From the NCBI RefSeq assembly GCF_048565625.1, contig NZ_JBLZUR010000002.1, positions 1,364,001 through 1,428,000 on the forward strand: a DNA stretch of 64,000 nucleotides, read 5' to 3'. The position numbers and the translations under genes are program-made. A model generated the notes under the pieces. That model saw only the letters and a program-made list of their open reading frames with translations, made no database searches and was not told the origin of the DNA. Shown in pieces: positions 50,087 through 59,236 of this stretch (the first letter of the stretch is position 1; each line of letters opens with the position of its first letter). The stretch comes from JBLZUR01 sp048565625. GTDB lineage: Bacteria > Pseudomonadota > Alphaproteobacteria > Sphingomonadales > Sphingomonadaceae.

Positions 50087-50854
50087 TCAGACGACGAACT
50101 GTTCCATCGCGATGCGATCATCCAGCGCATGTTCCGGATCGAACATCAGAGTGAGGGCGATCGACCGGTCTGCGGTCACCTCCACCGTCTCGACGTCGCG
50201 GACTTCCTCCTGATCGGCGACGGCGCTGACGGGGCGCTTCACGGGATCGAGGACACGGAACTTGACCGGCGTGCGGTCAGAAATGATCGCGCCTCGCCAA
50301 CGCCGGGGCCGGAAGGGGCTGATCGGCGTCAGCGCCAGCATGGCCGAACCGATCGGCAGGATCGGGCCGTTCGCCGAAAGGTTGTATGCGGTCGATCCGG
50401 CCGGCGTGGCGACCAGCACGCCGTCGCAGACCAGCTCCGGCAGGACCACGCGGCTGCCGACCGTCACCTCAAGCCACGCGGTCTGGCGTGTTTCGCGCAG
50501 CAGCGAGACCTCGTTGATGGCGGAGGTGGTGACCCGCTCCCCATCGACGGTCGTCGCCTCCATGTGGAGCGGCGAGACGGTGAAGCTCCGGGCGCGGTTC
50601 AGCCGGGCGCCGAGGCTGTCGGGGTTCCAGTTGTTCATCAGGAAGCCGACCGTGCCCAAGTTCATGCCGAATACCGGCAGGATGCGGTGACGGGCCATCA
50701 TGTCGTGCAAAGTCTGGAGCAGGAAGCCGTCGCCGCCGAGTGCCACCACCATCTCCGCCTCGGCGAGCGGCACCCAGTCGTAGCGTGCCGACAGGACCTC
50801 ACCGGCAGAGCGTGCCGCCTCGCTGGTGGAATGGAGCAGGGCCATGCGGCGCAT
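50087..50854 (-). CDS. nadK: NAD kinase
   Basis: About 255 residues, start ATG at 50852-50854 (MRRMALLHSTSEAARSAGEVL). It makes NADP from NAD with ATP. The glycine-rich motif MVVALGGDGFLLQTLHDM carries GGDG at residues 40-43; FGMNLGTVGFLMN, the NE/D motif SAINEVSL and the VCDGVLVATPAGSTAYNLSANG segment are all present. The length and shortened N-terminus fit alphaproteobacterial NadK. It is a single gene between the tRNA and a divergent EAL protein. Confidence 0.95.
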   Translation of the reverse strand: MRRMALLHSTSEAARSAGEVLSARYDWVPLAEAEMVVALGGDGFLLQTLHDMMARHRILPVFGMNLGTVGFLMNNWNPDSLGARLNRARSFTVSPLHMEATTVDGERVTTSAINEVSLLRETRQTAWLEVTVGSRVVLPELVCDGVLVATPAGSTAYNLSANGPILPIGSAMLALTPISPFRPRRWRGAIISDRTPVKFRVLDPVKRPVSAVADQEEVRDVETVEVTADRSIALTLMFDPEHALDDRIAMEQFVV

Positions 50855-50932
50855 CTCGCTCAACGGCTGGTCCCTCCTCGCACTGACGTGCGCTCCCGCT
50901 GAGGAGCTAACCGGCGCTGCCGCACCCGGCAA

Positions 50933-53065
50933 GTGCCGAAATACGTGATTAACATTGCGCCGTTTTCGCTCGCGGTTACAAGGATCGCCGAGGGAACCCG
51001 CCAGTCCGGCGGGCAGGGGAACGATTTGGTGTCGGGCGCGCAGTCGTCGCCGATTTTCATCCTCTCGTTCCGATACAGGGACGAGTTGGCCGCCCTGGTC
51101 GAAAAGGGCGGATGGCAGGCCATCGCGGCGCGGCGTGCCGATGGGGTCGAGGGCCGTTGCATCGCATCCGGCGCGTCCATCGTCATCGTGGACGGCCGCG
51201 ATGCCGTGGAAGAGGCGCGCGCCGCGGTCGCCTCTATCGGCGACCTTATCCTGATCCATCAGGCGATCCTGCTTGTGTTGCTGCCCGACGTTCCGGCCCA
51301 GGTCGTCGACCAGTTCTACGACGCGGGCGCCACGCACTACCTGACCAGCGCAAGCGACGACCAGATCCTCACGACCCTGCGCTTCCTGGGTCGCGCGATC
51401 GACCGCACCGAGCTCTTCAACCGAGCTGCATCGCGCCGCGCCGCCGCCGCCGAACTGACGGTCGAGACGTGGCATTGGACGCCAGGACATGTCGACGTGC
51501 AGCTGAACCCGGCGCTGGTGCGGCGATTGACGGGGCAACCGGAGACCCGCTCCGGCCTTTCGCTCCTGTCTTTGTTGGGACCGGAAGGGCGCCACGCGGC
51601 CATCGCGGCGCTGAAGCGATTGAAGCAACGCCCGGTCACGGCCTTTGCCCATTCCAATCCCGATCCGCGCTCGGGCCATCGCCGGGTGGTGCACCATCTG
51701 CGGCGTGATCCGGAGACGGGCGCGATCATCGGACAGATCGAGCATCTCGGTGGCGACCTGCGCGGGCGCGACCCTCTGACGCGCCTGGAGGACCTGCGCG
51801 CCGCCCGACAGTGGATCGACAGCAAGCTTCGCGCTCGGCGGAGGTCTCCCGTCCTCGTGCTCGTGTTGTCGCTGAGCCGGTTCGGGATGATCAACGCGGC
51901 ATTCGGCCGCTCGACAGGCGACTCCCTGTTGCAGGGCGTGGCGCGCCGGCTGGACCGGATCGTCGGCGACGGCGGCACCGCGGGATCGCTGGTCGCGCGC
52001 CTGCCCGGCGCCCAGTTCCTGATCGGCTTGTCCGACGGGGCGACGCTGGACCAGGCGCGGATCCTGGCGGACCAGATCGTCGAGGCGCTGGCCCGGCCGT
52101 TCCTCTCCCAGGACCATGTGATCTCGCTGTCCTGTCGGATCGGCATATCGGCGAACGACGAGGACGGGGACGACGTCGACTCGCTGCTGCGGCGGGCGAA
52201 TGTCGCGCTTGTCGACGCCAAGGAGGGGGAGGGGAGCCCCGTCCGCATCCTGCGATCGACCGAGGAGAACGAGACCGAGCGCGAGAGCCGGCTGGAAATC
52301 GACCTGCGCATCGCGCTGGACGAGGACCGCATCGACATCCTCTTCCAGCCGCAGGTGTCGGTCCTTACCGGGGAGATCATCGGTGTGGAGGCGCTCGCGC
52401 GGTGGCGGCACCCGCGCTTCGGCGAGTTGGGGGCGACGACGCTGTTCGCGGCGGCCGAGCGGTCCGACTACCTTCAGGAACTTTCGGCCCATGTGCAGCG
52501 CAAGGCGCTGACGATCGCCGCCGCCTGGCCGGAGGAGCTGCGCAGCCTGCGGGTCTCGATCAACATCACGGCCGCCGACATGGTCCGCCCGCATTTCGCG
52601 ACCCAGCTTCTGGAACTGGTCGACGTGATCGGCTTTCCGCGCGACCGCCTGACGGTCGAGCTGACCGAGAGCGGGCTGATCGAGGACCTCGACATGGCGG
52701 CGGAGTTGCTGGCGCGATTGCGCGCCGGCGGGCTGCGCGCGGCGATCGACGATTTCGGGACGGGCTATTCCAGCCTGACCTATCTGAAGTCGCTGCCGTT
52801 CGATTACCTGAAGATCGACAAGAGGTTCGCTCAGGACATTGCGGGTGAAGCGCGCGACCGGATCGTGGTGCGGTCGGTAATCGACATGGCGCGCTCGCTC
52901 GGCCTCTCGGTGATCGCCGAGGGCGTGGAGAGCGAAGAGCAGCTCGACCTGCTCGCCGCGGCGGGCTGTCATATCTACCAGGGATTCCTCTGCGCGCCGC
53001 CGCTGGACAGCCACGCGCTGGAAGCCCTGGTGACACGCCGCTTCGCCCGTCCGCTGGTCGGCTAG
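50933..53065 (+). CDS. EAL-domain c-di-GMP phosphodiesterase with degenerate GGDEF domain
   Basis: A 710-residue cytoplasmic protein. The N-terminal part resembles a receiver-like/sensory region (ASIVIVDGRDAVEEARAAVA). The GGDEF domain (about 280-430) reads LPGAQF in place of GGDEF, so cyclase activity is unlikely. The EAL domain keeps the catalytic motifs: VEALARWRHP (Glu486), NITAADM, ELTESGLIED, DDFGTGYSSLTYLKSLPFDYLKIDK and EGVESEEQ. It should degrade c-di-GMP. The GTG start at 50933 is uncertain. It overlaps convergent mfd by 4 nt. Confidence 0.92.
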   Translation: MPKYVINIAPFSLAVTRIAEGTRQSGGQGNDLVSGAQSSPIFILSFRYRDELAALVEKGGWQAIAARRADGVEGRCIASGASIVIVDGRDAVEEARAAVASIGDLILIHQAILLVLLPDVPAQVVDQFYDAGATHYLTSASDDQILTTLRFLGRAIDRTELFNRAASRRAAAAELTVETWHWTPGHVDVQLNPALVRRLTGQPETRSGLSLLSLLGPEGRHAAIAALKRLKQRPVTAFAHSNPDPRSGHRRVVHHLRRDPETGAIIGQIEHLGGDLRGRDPLTRLEDLRAARQWIDSKLRARRRSPVLVLVLSLSRFGMINAAFGRSTGDSLLQGVARRLDRIVGDGGTAGSLVARLPGAQFLIGLSDGATLDQARILADQIVEALARPFLSQDHVISLSCRIGISANDEDGDDVDSLLRRANVALVDAKEGEGSPVRILRSTEENETERESRLEIDLRIALDEDRIDILFQPQVSVLTGEIIGVEALARWRHPRFGELGATTLFAAAERSDYLQELSAHVQRKALTIAAAWPEELRSLRVSINITAADMVRPHFATQLLELVDVIGFPRDRLTVELTESGLIEDLDMAAELLARLRAGGLRAAIDDFGTGYSSLTYLKSLPFDYLKIDKRFAQDIAGEARDRIVVRSVIDMARSLGLSVIAEGVESEEQLDLLAAAGCHIYQGFLCAPPLDSHALEALVTRRFARPLVG

Positions 53066-56000
53066 GCAACGATCTTCGCCAGACCGCTGGACAGCTGCAG
53101 CGCGCCGTTGAGGCGGGATGCGGGATCGTTCCAGGCGCGCTGGATGACGAGCTTGTTGTCCGGGCGCAGCTTGGCGGTACCCTTCAGCCGCTGGATATAG
53201 GCGATCAGGCCCTCCGGATCGGGGAACTGGTCGTTGTGGAAGGTGACGAGAGCGCCCTTCGGCCCCGCGTCGATCTTGGCGATGCAGGCCTTGCGGCAGT
53301 TCATCTTGATGCGGATGACGGTCAGCAGATTCTGCGTCGGCTCCGGGATCGCGCCGAAGCGGTCGATGAGTTCCGCCGCGAAGCTTTCGATCCCGCCCTG
53401 ATCGTCGAGCTCGTTCATGCGGCGGTAGAGACCCATGCGGAGATCGAGGTCGGGGACGTACTCCTCCGGGATCATGATCGCGCTGTCGACATTGATCTGG
53501 GGCGAGAATTTCTCCTGCGCGGGGGCCTTGTCGTGGCCGCCGGCCTTGGCCTCGACGATCGCCTCTTCCAGCATCGACTGGTAGAGCTCGAATCCGACCT
53601 CCTTGATATGGCCGGACTGCTCGTCGCCCAGGAGGTTGCCGGCACCGCGGATGTCGAGATCGTGGCTGGCCAGCTGGAAGCCGGCGCCGAGGGTGTCGAG
53701 GTTGGAGAGGACCTGCAGCCGCTTTTCCGCCGTCTCGGTGATGGTGCGGGTCGCGGGCGTGGTGAAGTAAGCGTACGCCCGCGTCTTCGACCGGCCGACG
53801 CGGCCGCGTAGCTGGTAGAGCTGGGCCAGGCCGAAGCGGTCGGCACGGTGGATGATCATCGTGTTGGCGGACGGAATGTCGAGGCCGCTTTCGACGATGG
53901 TGGTGGAGAGCAGCACCTCGTACTTCTTGTCGTAGAAGGCGCTCATCCGCTCCTCGACCTCCGTCGCGGACATCTGGCCGTGGGCGGTGACGGCGCGAAC
54001 CTCCGGCACCTGATCGCGCAGGAACTGCTCGATATCGGGCAGGTCGGAGATGCGGGGGACCACGACGAAGCTCTGCCCGCCGCGATAATGTTCGCGGAGC
54101 AGCGCCTCGCGCAGGACGACCGGGTCCCAGGGCATGACGTAGGTGCGAACGGCGAGACGGTCGACCGGCGGGGTCTGGATGACCGAGAGTTCACGCAGGC
54201 CGGACATCGCCATCTGCAGGGTGCGGGGGATGGGAGTGGCGGTCAGGGTCAGCTGGTGGACATCGGTCTTCAGCGCCTTCAGCCGTTCCTTATGGGTGAC
54301 GCCGAAGCGCTGTTCCTCATCGACGATGACGAGGCCGAGGTTCTTGAATTCGATGCCCTTCGCCAGGATCGCGTGGGTGCCGACGACGATATCGACGGTG
54401 CCGTCGGCGAGGCCCTCCTTGGTGGCTTTCGCTTCCGCGGCGGGGACGAGGCGGGAGAGGCGGCCGACCTTGAGCGGGAAGCCGTGGAAGCGATCGGCGA
54501 ATCCCTGGTAATGCTGGCGGGCGAGGAGCGTGGTGGGAACGACGACGGCGACCTGTAGCCCGGCAAGGGCAGCGGCGAAGGCGGCGCGGAGTGCGACCTC
54601 GGTCTTACCGAAGCCGACGTCGCCGCAGACCAGCCGGTCCATCGGGCGGCCAGCGGCGAGATCCTCCATGACGTCGCCGATGGCGCGATCCTGATCCTCG
54701 GTCTCCTGATAGGGGAAACGATCCGAGAACTCGGCATAGGCGCCGGGATCGGGCTCTGCCACGGGGGCGGGGCGGAGGGCGCGCATGGCGGCGGTGGCGA
54801 TGAGCTCACCCGCGATCTCGCGGATGCGCTCCTTCATCTTGGCCTTGCGATTCTGCCAGGCGACGCCGCCCAGCTTGTCGAGAGTCACGCCCTCGCCCTC
54901 ATTGCCGTAGCGGGAGAGGACGTCGATGTTCTCGACCGGCACGTAGAGCTTGTCGCCACCGGAGTAGCTCAGCGCCACGCAGTCGTGCGGGTTGGTGCCG
55001 ACCGGGATGGAGGTTAGCCCTTCATACCGGCCGATACCGTGATCGGCGTGGACGACGAGGTCGCCGGGGGTGAGCGTCGCCAGTTCGGCGAGGAAGGCGT
55101 CGGTGTTCTTCTTACGCTTGGCGCGGCGGACGAGGCGGTCACCGAGCATGTCCTGTTCGGTGAGAACGGCCACATCGGGTGTGGTGAAGCCATGATCGAG
55201 CGGGAGAACTGCGAGGGCGGTGATGCTCTTCGACGCCTCGCCCAGCGCCTCCTGCCAGCTTTCCGCCTGTGCCAGCTTCTTCAGGCCGTGATCCTTGAGA
55301 AGGCCGGAAAGGCGTTCGCGCGCGCCGTTGGAGTAGCTGGCGAGGATGACCTTGCGGTTGAGGCGGTGGAGCTGCTCGATATGTTCGACCACCGCGTCGT
55401 AGACGTTGACGCCCTGCGTCCGCTCCGGCGCGAAGTCGCGGGGACCGTCGGTCGCGAAGTCCAGAACGGTCTTCGATTCGGGCTCGTGGAACGGGGTGGC
55501 GAGGTGGAGGGGGCGCTCCTCGATGAGGCTCTCCCAATCGGCTGTGGTGACGTAGAGGGCCTCGGCCTTCAGCGGACGATAGCTGCCGGGATCGGCCTTT
55601 TGCGCACGCTCGCGGTTGGCATAATAGTCGGTGATCGCCTCGAACCGCGCCTCGGCGGCACCCGCACCGCCGGCATCGCGGACGATGATGTCGTCCTCTG
55701 ACAAATGGTCGAACAGGGTCTCCAGCCGGTCCTCGAACAACGGGAGCCAGTGCTCCATCCCAGCAAGGCGGCGGCCGTCAGAGACGGCCTGGTAGAGCGG
55801 ATCGCTTGTCGCGTTCGCGCCGAAGCGTTCGCGGTAGCGGGAGCGGAAGCGTTTGACGCTGTCTTCGTCCAGCAGCGCCTCGGAGGCCGGGAGGAGTGTG
55901 AAGCCGTCTACCCGTCCCACGGTGCGCTGGTCCGAAGAGTCGAACTGGCGGACGCTCTCGATCTCGTCGCCGAAGAAGTCGAGGCGAAGGGCCAGCTTCT

Positions 56001-56526
56001 CGCCGGAGGGGAAGAGGTCGAGCAGGCCGCCGCGCACGGCGTACTCGCCCGCGTCGTTGACGGTGTCGGTACGGACATAGCCGTTCGCCTGGAGCATGGC
56101 GGCGAGGCGGTCGCGGTCGATGCGCTTGCCCGCTTCGAGGCGGGCGACGAGCTGGCGGATGCGGAAGGGGGTGAGGGTGCGCTGGGTGACCGCGTTGACG
56201 GTGGTGACGAGAAGCTGCGGCCCGGTCGGCTTGTCCTGAATGGCATGGAGCGTCGCCAGCCGTTCCGACATGATCCGGAGCGAGGGGGAGGCGCGATCGT
56301 AGGGCAGGCAATCCCAGGCGGGGAAGCGCAGCACCTGTAGCTCGGGGGCGAAATAGGCGGCCGCCTCGGCGACCATGCTCATGCCCACCTCGTCCGGCGC
56401 GATGAACACGGCGCGGCCCTTCGCGGCGCGGGCGAGGTCGGCCATCAGCCAGGGGACATAACCGGGGACGACGCCCGACAAAGTGAGCGGCGCCTGCGCC
56501 TTCAGGATGCGGTGGAGATCGGTCAA
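53062..56526 (-). CDS. mfd: Mfd, transcription-repair coupling factor
   Basis: A 1154-residue protein, TTG start at 56524-56526 (MTDLHRILKAQAPLTLSGV). It dislodges stalled RNA polymerase and recruits UvrA. The N-terminal UvrB-like domains include WDCLPYDRASPS; the RNA polymerase interaction and CarD-like segment has LTPGDLVVHADHGIGRYEGL; the translocase has VCGDVGFGKTEVALRAAF (near 637), VIVDEEQRFGV (near 735), LTLTATPIPRTLQMAM and HRADRFGLAQLYQLRGRVGRS. The C-terminal regulatory domain is present. Full length and core chromosomal. Confidence 0.97.
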   Translation of the reverse strand: MTDLHRILKAQAPLTLSGVVPGYVPWLMADLARAAKGRAVFIAPDEVGMSMVAEAAAYFAPELQVLRFPAWDCLPYDRASPSLRIMSERLATLHAIQDKPTGPQLLVTTVNAVTQRTLTPFRIRQLVARLEAGKRIDRDRLAAMLQANGYVRTDTVNDAGEYAVRGGLLDLFPSGEKLALRLDFFGDEIESVRQFDSSDQRTVGRVDGFTLLPASEALLDEDSVKRFRSRYRERFGANATSDPLYQAVSDGRRLAGMEHWLPLFEDRLETLFDHLSEDDIIVRDAGGAGAAEARFEAITDYYANRERAQKADPGSYRPLKAEALYVTTADWESLIEERPLHLATPFHEPESKTVLDFATDGPRDFAPERTQGVNVYDAVVEHIEQLHRLNRKVILASYSNGARERLSGLLKDHGLKKLAQAESWQEALGEASKSITALAVLPLDHGFTTPDVAVLTEQDMLGDRLVRRAKRKKNTDAFLAELATLTPGDLVVHADHGIGRYEGLTSIPVGTNPHDCVALSYSGGDKLYVPVENIDVLSRYGNEGEGVTLDKLGGVAWQNRKAKMKERIREIAGELIATAAMRALRPAPVAEPDPGAYAEFSDRFPYQETEDQDRAIGDVMEDLAAGRPMDRLVCGDVGFGKTEVALRAAFAAALAGLQVAVVVPTTLLARQHYQGFADRFHGFPLKVGRLSRLVPAAEAKATKEGLADGTVDIVVGTHAILAKGIEFKNLGLVIVDEEQRFGVTHKERLKALKTDVHQLTLTATPIPRTLQMAMSGLRELSVIQTPPVDRLAVRTYVMPWDPVVLREALLREHYRGGQSFVVVPRISDLPDIEQFLRDQVPEVRAVTAHGQMSATEVEERMSAFYDKKYEVLLSTTIVESGLDIPSANTMIIHRADRFGLAQLYQLRGRVGRSKTRAYAYFTTPATRTITETAEKRLQVLSNLDTLGAGFQLASHDLDIRGAGNLLGDEQSGHIKEVGFELYQSMLEEAIVEAKAGGHDKAPAQEKFSPQINVDSAIMIPEEYVPDLDLRMGLYRRMNELDDQGGIESFAAELIDRFGAIPEPTQNLLTVIRIKMNCRKACIAKIDAGPKGALVTFHNDQFPDPEGLIAYIQRLKGTAKLRPDNKLVIQRAWNDPASRLNGALQLSSGLAKIVA

Positions 56527-56533
56527 TGGAAAC

Positions 56534-56803
56534 TCAGCGCGGGATGTGGATGTAGTCGAGGCGGCGCATGGCCTCCATCAATGGACCCTGCCAACGTGGG
56601 GGAACGGGCTGCGTTCCGATGGCCCAGGCCATGATGTCGACGTCCTCCTCCTCCAGCAGCGCCTCGAACCAGGCGAGCTCGTCTTCGCCCCAGCCAGCGC
56701 CGTGACGGTCGAAGAAGCCGCCGATCATGTAGTCCGCCTCCCGCGTGCCGCGATGCCACGCGCGGAAGTGGAGGCGTTTGAGGCGGTCGGAATGGGTGAT
56801 CAT
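56534..56803 (-). CDS. sdhE: SdhE, FAD assembly factor for succinate dehydrogenase
   Basis: An 89-residue protein, start ATG at 56801-56803 (MITHSDRLKRLHFRAWHRGTREADYMIGGFFDRH). The invariant RGxxE motif is R18-G-T-R-E22. It helps attach FAD covalently to SdhA. It ends 8 nt before the mfd start and is probably co-transcribed, a usual arrangement in Sphingomonadales next to recG. Confidence 0.95.
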   Translation of the reverse strand: MITHSDRLKRLHFRAWHRGTREADYMIGGFFDRHGAGWGEDELAWFEALLEEEDVDIMAWAIGTQPVPPRWQGPLMEAMRRLDYIHIPR

Positions 56804-56919
56804 AGTGTGTCCGTCGTGCCAGCCAGGGCCGGCATCTCTCTGCAAATATGAGGGCCGGCGATGCGGCGAGCGATGGCAGCTTTCGCTGGCGGGACGAAAG
56901 TTGGTAACGCGCTCTAGCC

Positions 56920-59004
56920 ATGCGCCCCGAAATCCTCAATCCGCTGTTCGCCGAGGTGGAGGCGATGAAGGGCGTGGGTGCGGGGCTGGCCAAGCCGCTC
57001 GGCAAGCTGGGGCTGAACCGCGTCGTGGACGTGCTGTTCCACCTGCCGGTGACGTGGATCGACCGGCGCAAGGTCGACGTGCTCGACATGGCCGATGCCG
57101 GAGCGATCGTGGTCATCACGCTGACGGCGGTGGACTATCGGTCGTCCGCCGGGCGGGGGCCGTCCCGAATCCATGCGACCGATAAAGACGGGAACTACGT
57201 CAGCATCATCTATTTCGGCGGCAATCCGGGATGGGGGAAGAAGCTGTTCCCGCTCGGCGAGGCGCGGATCGTGTCGGGCAAACTGGAGATGTATGGGCAG
57301 GAGCTGCAGATCGTCCATCCCGACCTGGTGGTGCCGCCCGCTGAGGCGGTGGACTTGCCGGCGCGGGAGCCGGTCTATGGCCTTTCGGAAGGGCTGACCA
57401 ACCGGCGCATGGGGCAGTTGGCGGCGCAGGCGATCGAGCGGGCGCCCGACCTGCCGGAATGGATCGAGCCGAGCCTGCTGGCGGCGCGGGAATGGCCGGG
57501 CTGGCGGGAGGCGCTGGCGCGGGTCCATGCCGATCCGGCGGACAAGGTGGCGCGCACACGGCTGGCTTATGACGAGGTGTTCGCGAACCAGCTGGCGCTG
57601 ATGCTTGTCCGCGCCTCCTCTCGCCGGCGGCGGGGGACGCCGCTGGCGGGGAACGGGCGGCTGCGGGATGCGCTGAAGCTGCCCTATGCGCCGACCGGCG
57701 CGCAGGCCCGGACGATCCGGGAGATCGAGGGGGATCTGGCGCAGGCGACGCCGATGGTCCGCCTGCTGCAGGGCGATGTCGGGGCCGGCAAGACGCTGGT
57801 GGCGACAATGGCGATGCTGATCGCGGTGGAGGCTGGGGTGCAGGCGGCGATGCTGGCACCGACCGAACTGCTCGCGCGGCAGCACTATGAGACCTTGCAG
57901 AAGACGCTCGCCGGATTGCCGGTGACGGTCGCGCTACTGACCGGGCGGGAGAAGGGGCGGGCGCGGGAATCGACGCTGATGGGGCTGGCGGACGGATCGA
58001 TCGACCTGCTGGTCGGGACCCACGCGATCTTCCAGGAGGCCGTGGCGTACAGGCGGCTCGGCCTGGCCGTGATCGACGAGCAGCATCGCTTCGGGGTGGC
58101 GGAGAGAATGCTGCTGGCGGCGAAGGCGGAACGGCCGCCGCATCTGCTGGCGATGACGGCGACGCCGATCCCCCGGACCCTGACGCTCAGCCAATATGGT
58201 GAGATGGACGTCAGTAGGCTGGACGAGATGCCGCCCGGCCGCCAGCCCATCGCCACCAGCGTGATCTCCTGCGAGCGGCTTGAGGAGGTGGTCGAGGGGC
58301 TCGGGCGCCATATCGCGGCGGGCGGGCAGGCTTATTGGGTCTGTCCGTTGGTCGAGGAGAGCGAGCAATCCGACCTGACCGCCGCCGAGGAGCGGGCGGC
58401 CAGCCTGCGCGCGCGGTTCGGCGAGACGATCGCGCTGGTCCACGGCCGGATGAAGGGGCCGGAGAAGGACGCCGTGATGCAGGCCTTTGCGGCCGGTCGC
58501 GCGCAGGTGCTGGTCGCGACCACGGTGATCGAGGTGGGGGTGGACGTGCCCAACGCCACGCTGATGGTGATCGAGGGGGCCGACCGCTTCGGCCTCGCCC
58601 AGCTCCACCAGCTGCGTGGGCGGGTCGGGCGCGGGGACAAGCCGTCGACCTGCGTGCTTCTGTGGCAGGGCTTCGGCGGCGAAGCCGGCCGGCGGATGCT
58701 GAGCGATACGTCCAAGGCGCGGCTCCTCACCATGAAGCGGTCGAACGACGGCTTCTTCATCGCGGAAGAGGATCTTCGGCTGCGCGGAGCGGGCGAGATA
58801 CTCGGCACCCGGCAGTCGGGAGACGCGAAGTTCCGAATCGCTCAGCCCGAGGACGTGGCCGAACTTGTCGATGCGGCGACTGCCGACGCACGCCTGCTGG
58901 TCGATCGCGACGGCGGGCTGGAGGGTCAGCGCGGGCAAGCGGCCCGCACGGCATTGTACCTGTTCGAGCGGGACGCCGCCGTCGCCTTGCTCCGCGCCGG
59001 ATGA
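56920..59004 (+). CDS. recG: RecG, ATP-dependent DNA helicase
   Basis: A 694-residue branched-DNA helicase that remodels stalled forks and recombination intermediates. The wedge/OB domain at the N-terminus (VLFHLPVTWIDRRKV) is followed by YAPTGAQARTIREIEGDL, Walker A LQGDVGAGKTLVATMAM (near residue 289), VIDEQHRFGVAERMLL (near 386), MTATPIPRTL and GADRFGLAQLHQLRGRVGRG. It is intact, divergent from sdhE-mfd. Confidence 0.97.
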   Translation: MRPEILNPLFAEVEAMKGVGAGLAKPLGKLGLNRVVDVLFHLPVTWIDRRKVDVLDMADAGAIVVITLTAVDYRSSAGRGPSRIHATDKDGNYVSIIYFGGNPGWGKKLFPLGEARIVSGKLEMYGQELQIVHPDLVVPPAEAVDLPAREPVYGLSEGLTNRRMGQLAAQAIERAPDLPEWIEPSLLAAREWPGWREALARVHADPADKVARTRLAYDEVFANQLALMLVRASSRRRRGTPLAGNGRLRDALKLPYAPTGAQARTIREIEGDLAQATPMVRLLQGDVGAGKTLVATMAMLIAVEAGVQAAMLAPTELLARQHYETLQKTLAGLPVTVALLTGREKGRARESTLMGLADGSIDLLVGTHAIFQEAVAYRRLGLAVIDEQHRFGVAERMLLAAKAERPPHLLAMTATPIPRTLTLSQYGEMDVSRLDEMPPGRQPIATSVISCERLEEVVEGLGRHIAAGGQAYWVCPLVEESEQSDLTAAEERAASLRARFGETIALVHGRMKGPEKDAVMQAFAAGRAQVLVATTVIEVGVDVPNATLMVIEGADRFGLAQLHQLRGRVGRGDKPSTCVLLWQGFGGEAGRRMLSDTSKARLLTMKRSNDGFFIAEEDLRLRGAGEILGTRQSGDAKFRIAQPEDVAELVDAATADARLLVDRDGGLEGQRGQAARTALYLFERDAAVALLRAG

Positions 59005-59236
59005 CGGCGGAAGTCGGGGCGAAAGTCACGCCAGCCGTGCGGCGATTTTTTCGTTTTCCTGCATCTCCCTGCCGCTGAGTCGGTGTCCTAACAGGCAGCG
59101 CCGGCTGTAGGACAGCGCAAAGTGAGCGGCCCGGCCTGCAACAGAACCGTAACAATTGTGTCGCGGAAGAGTCGCCCCCCTCCACTAGTGCCGCGGCCAC
59201 GGCAGCGACAGATCGCGCCCTGTGGGGAACAGACAC
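59005..59236 (+). promoter_or_regulatory. Intergenic region with the TonB receptor promoter
   Basis: About 230 nt between recG and the TonB receptor with no gene visible. A promoter and 5' leader for the outer-membrane receptor are expected. I see no Fur box or riboswitch that I can name with confidence. Confidence 0.35.
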
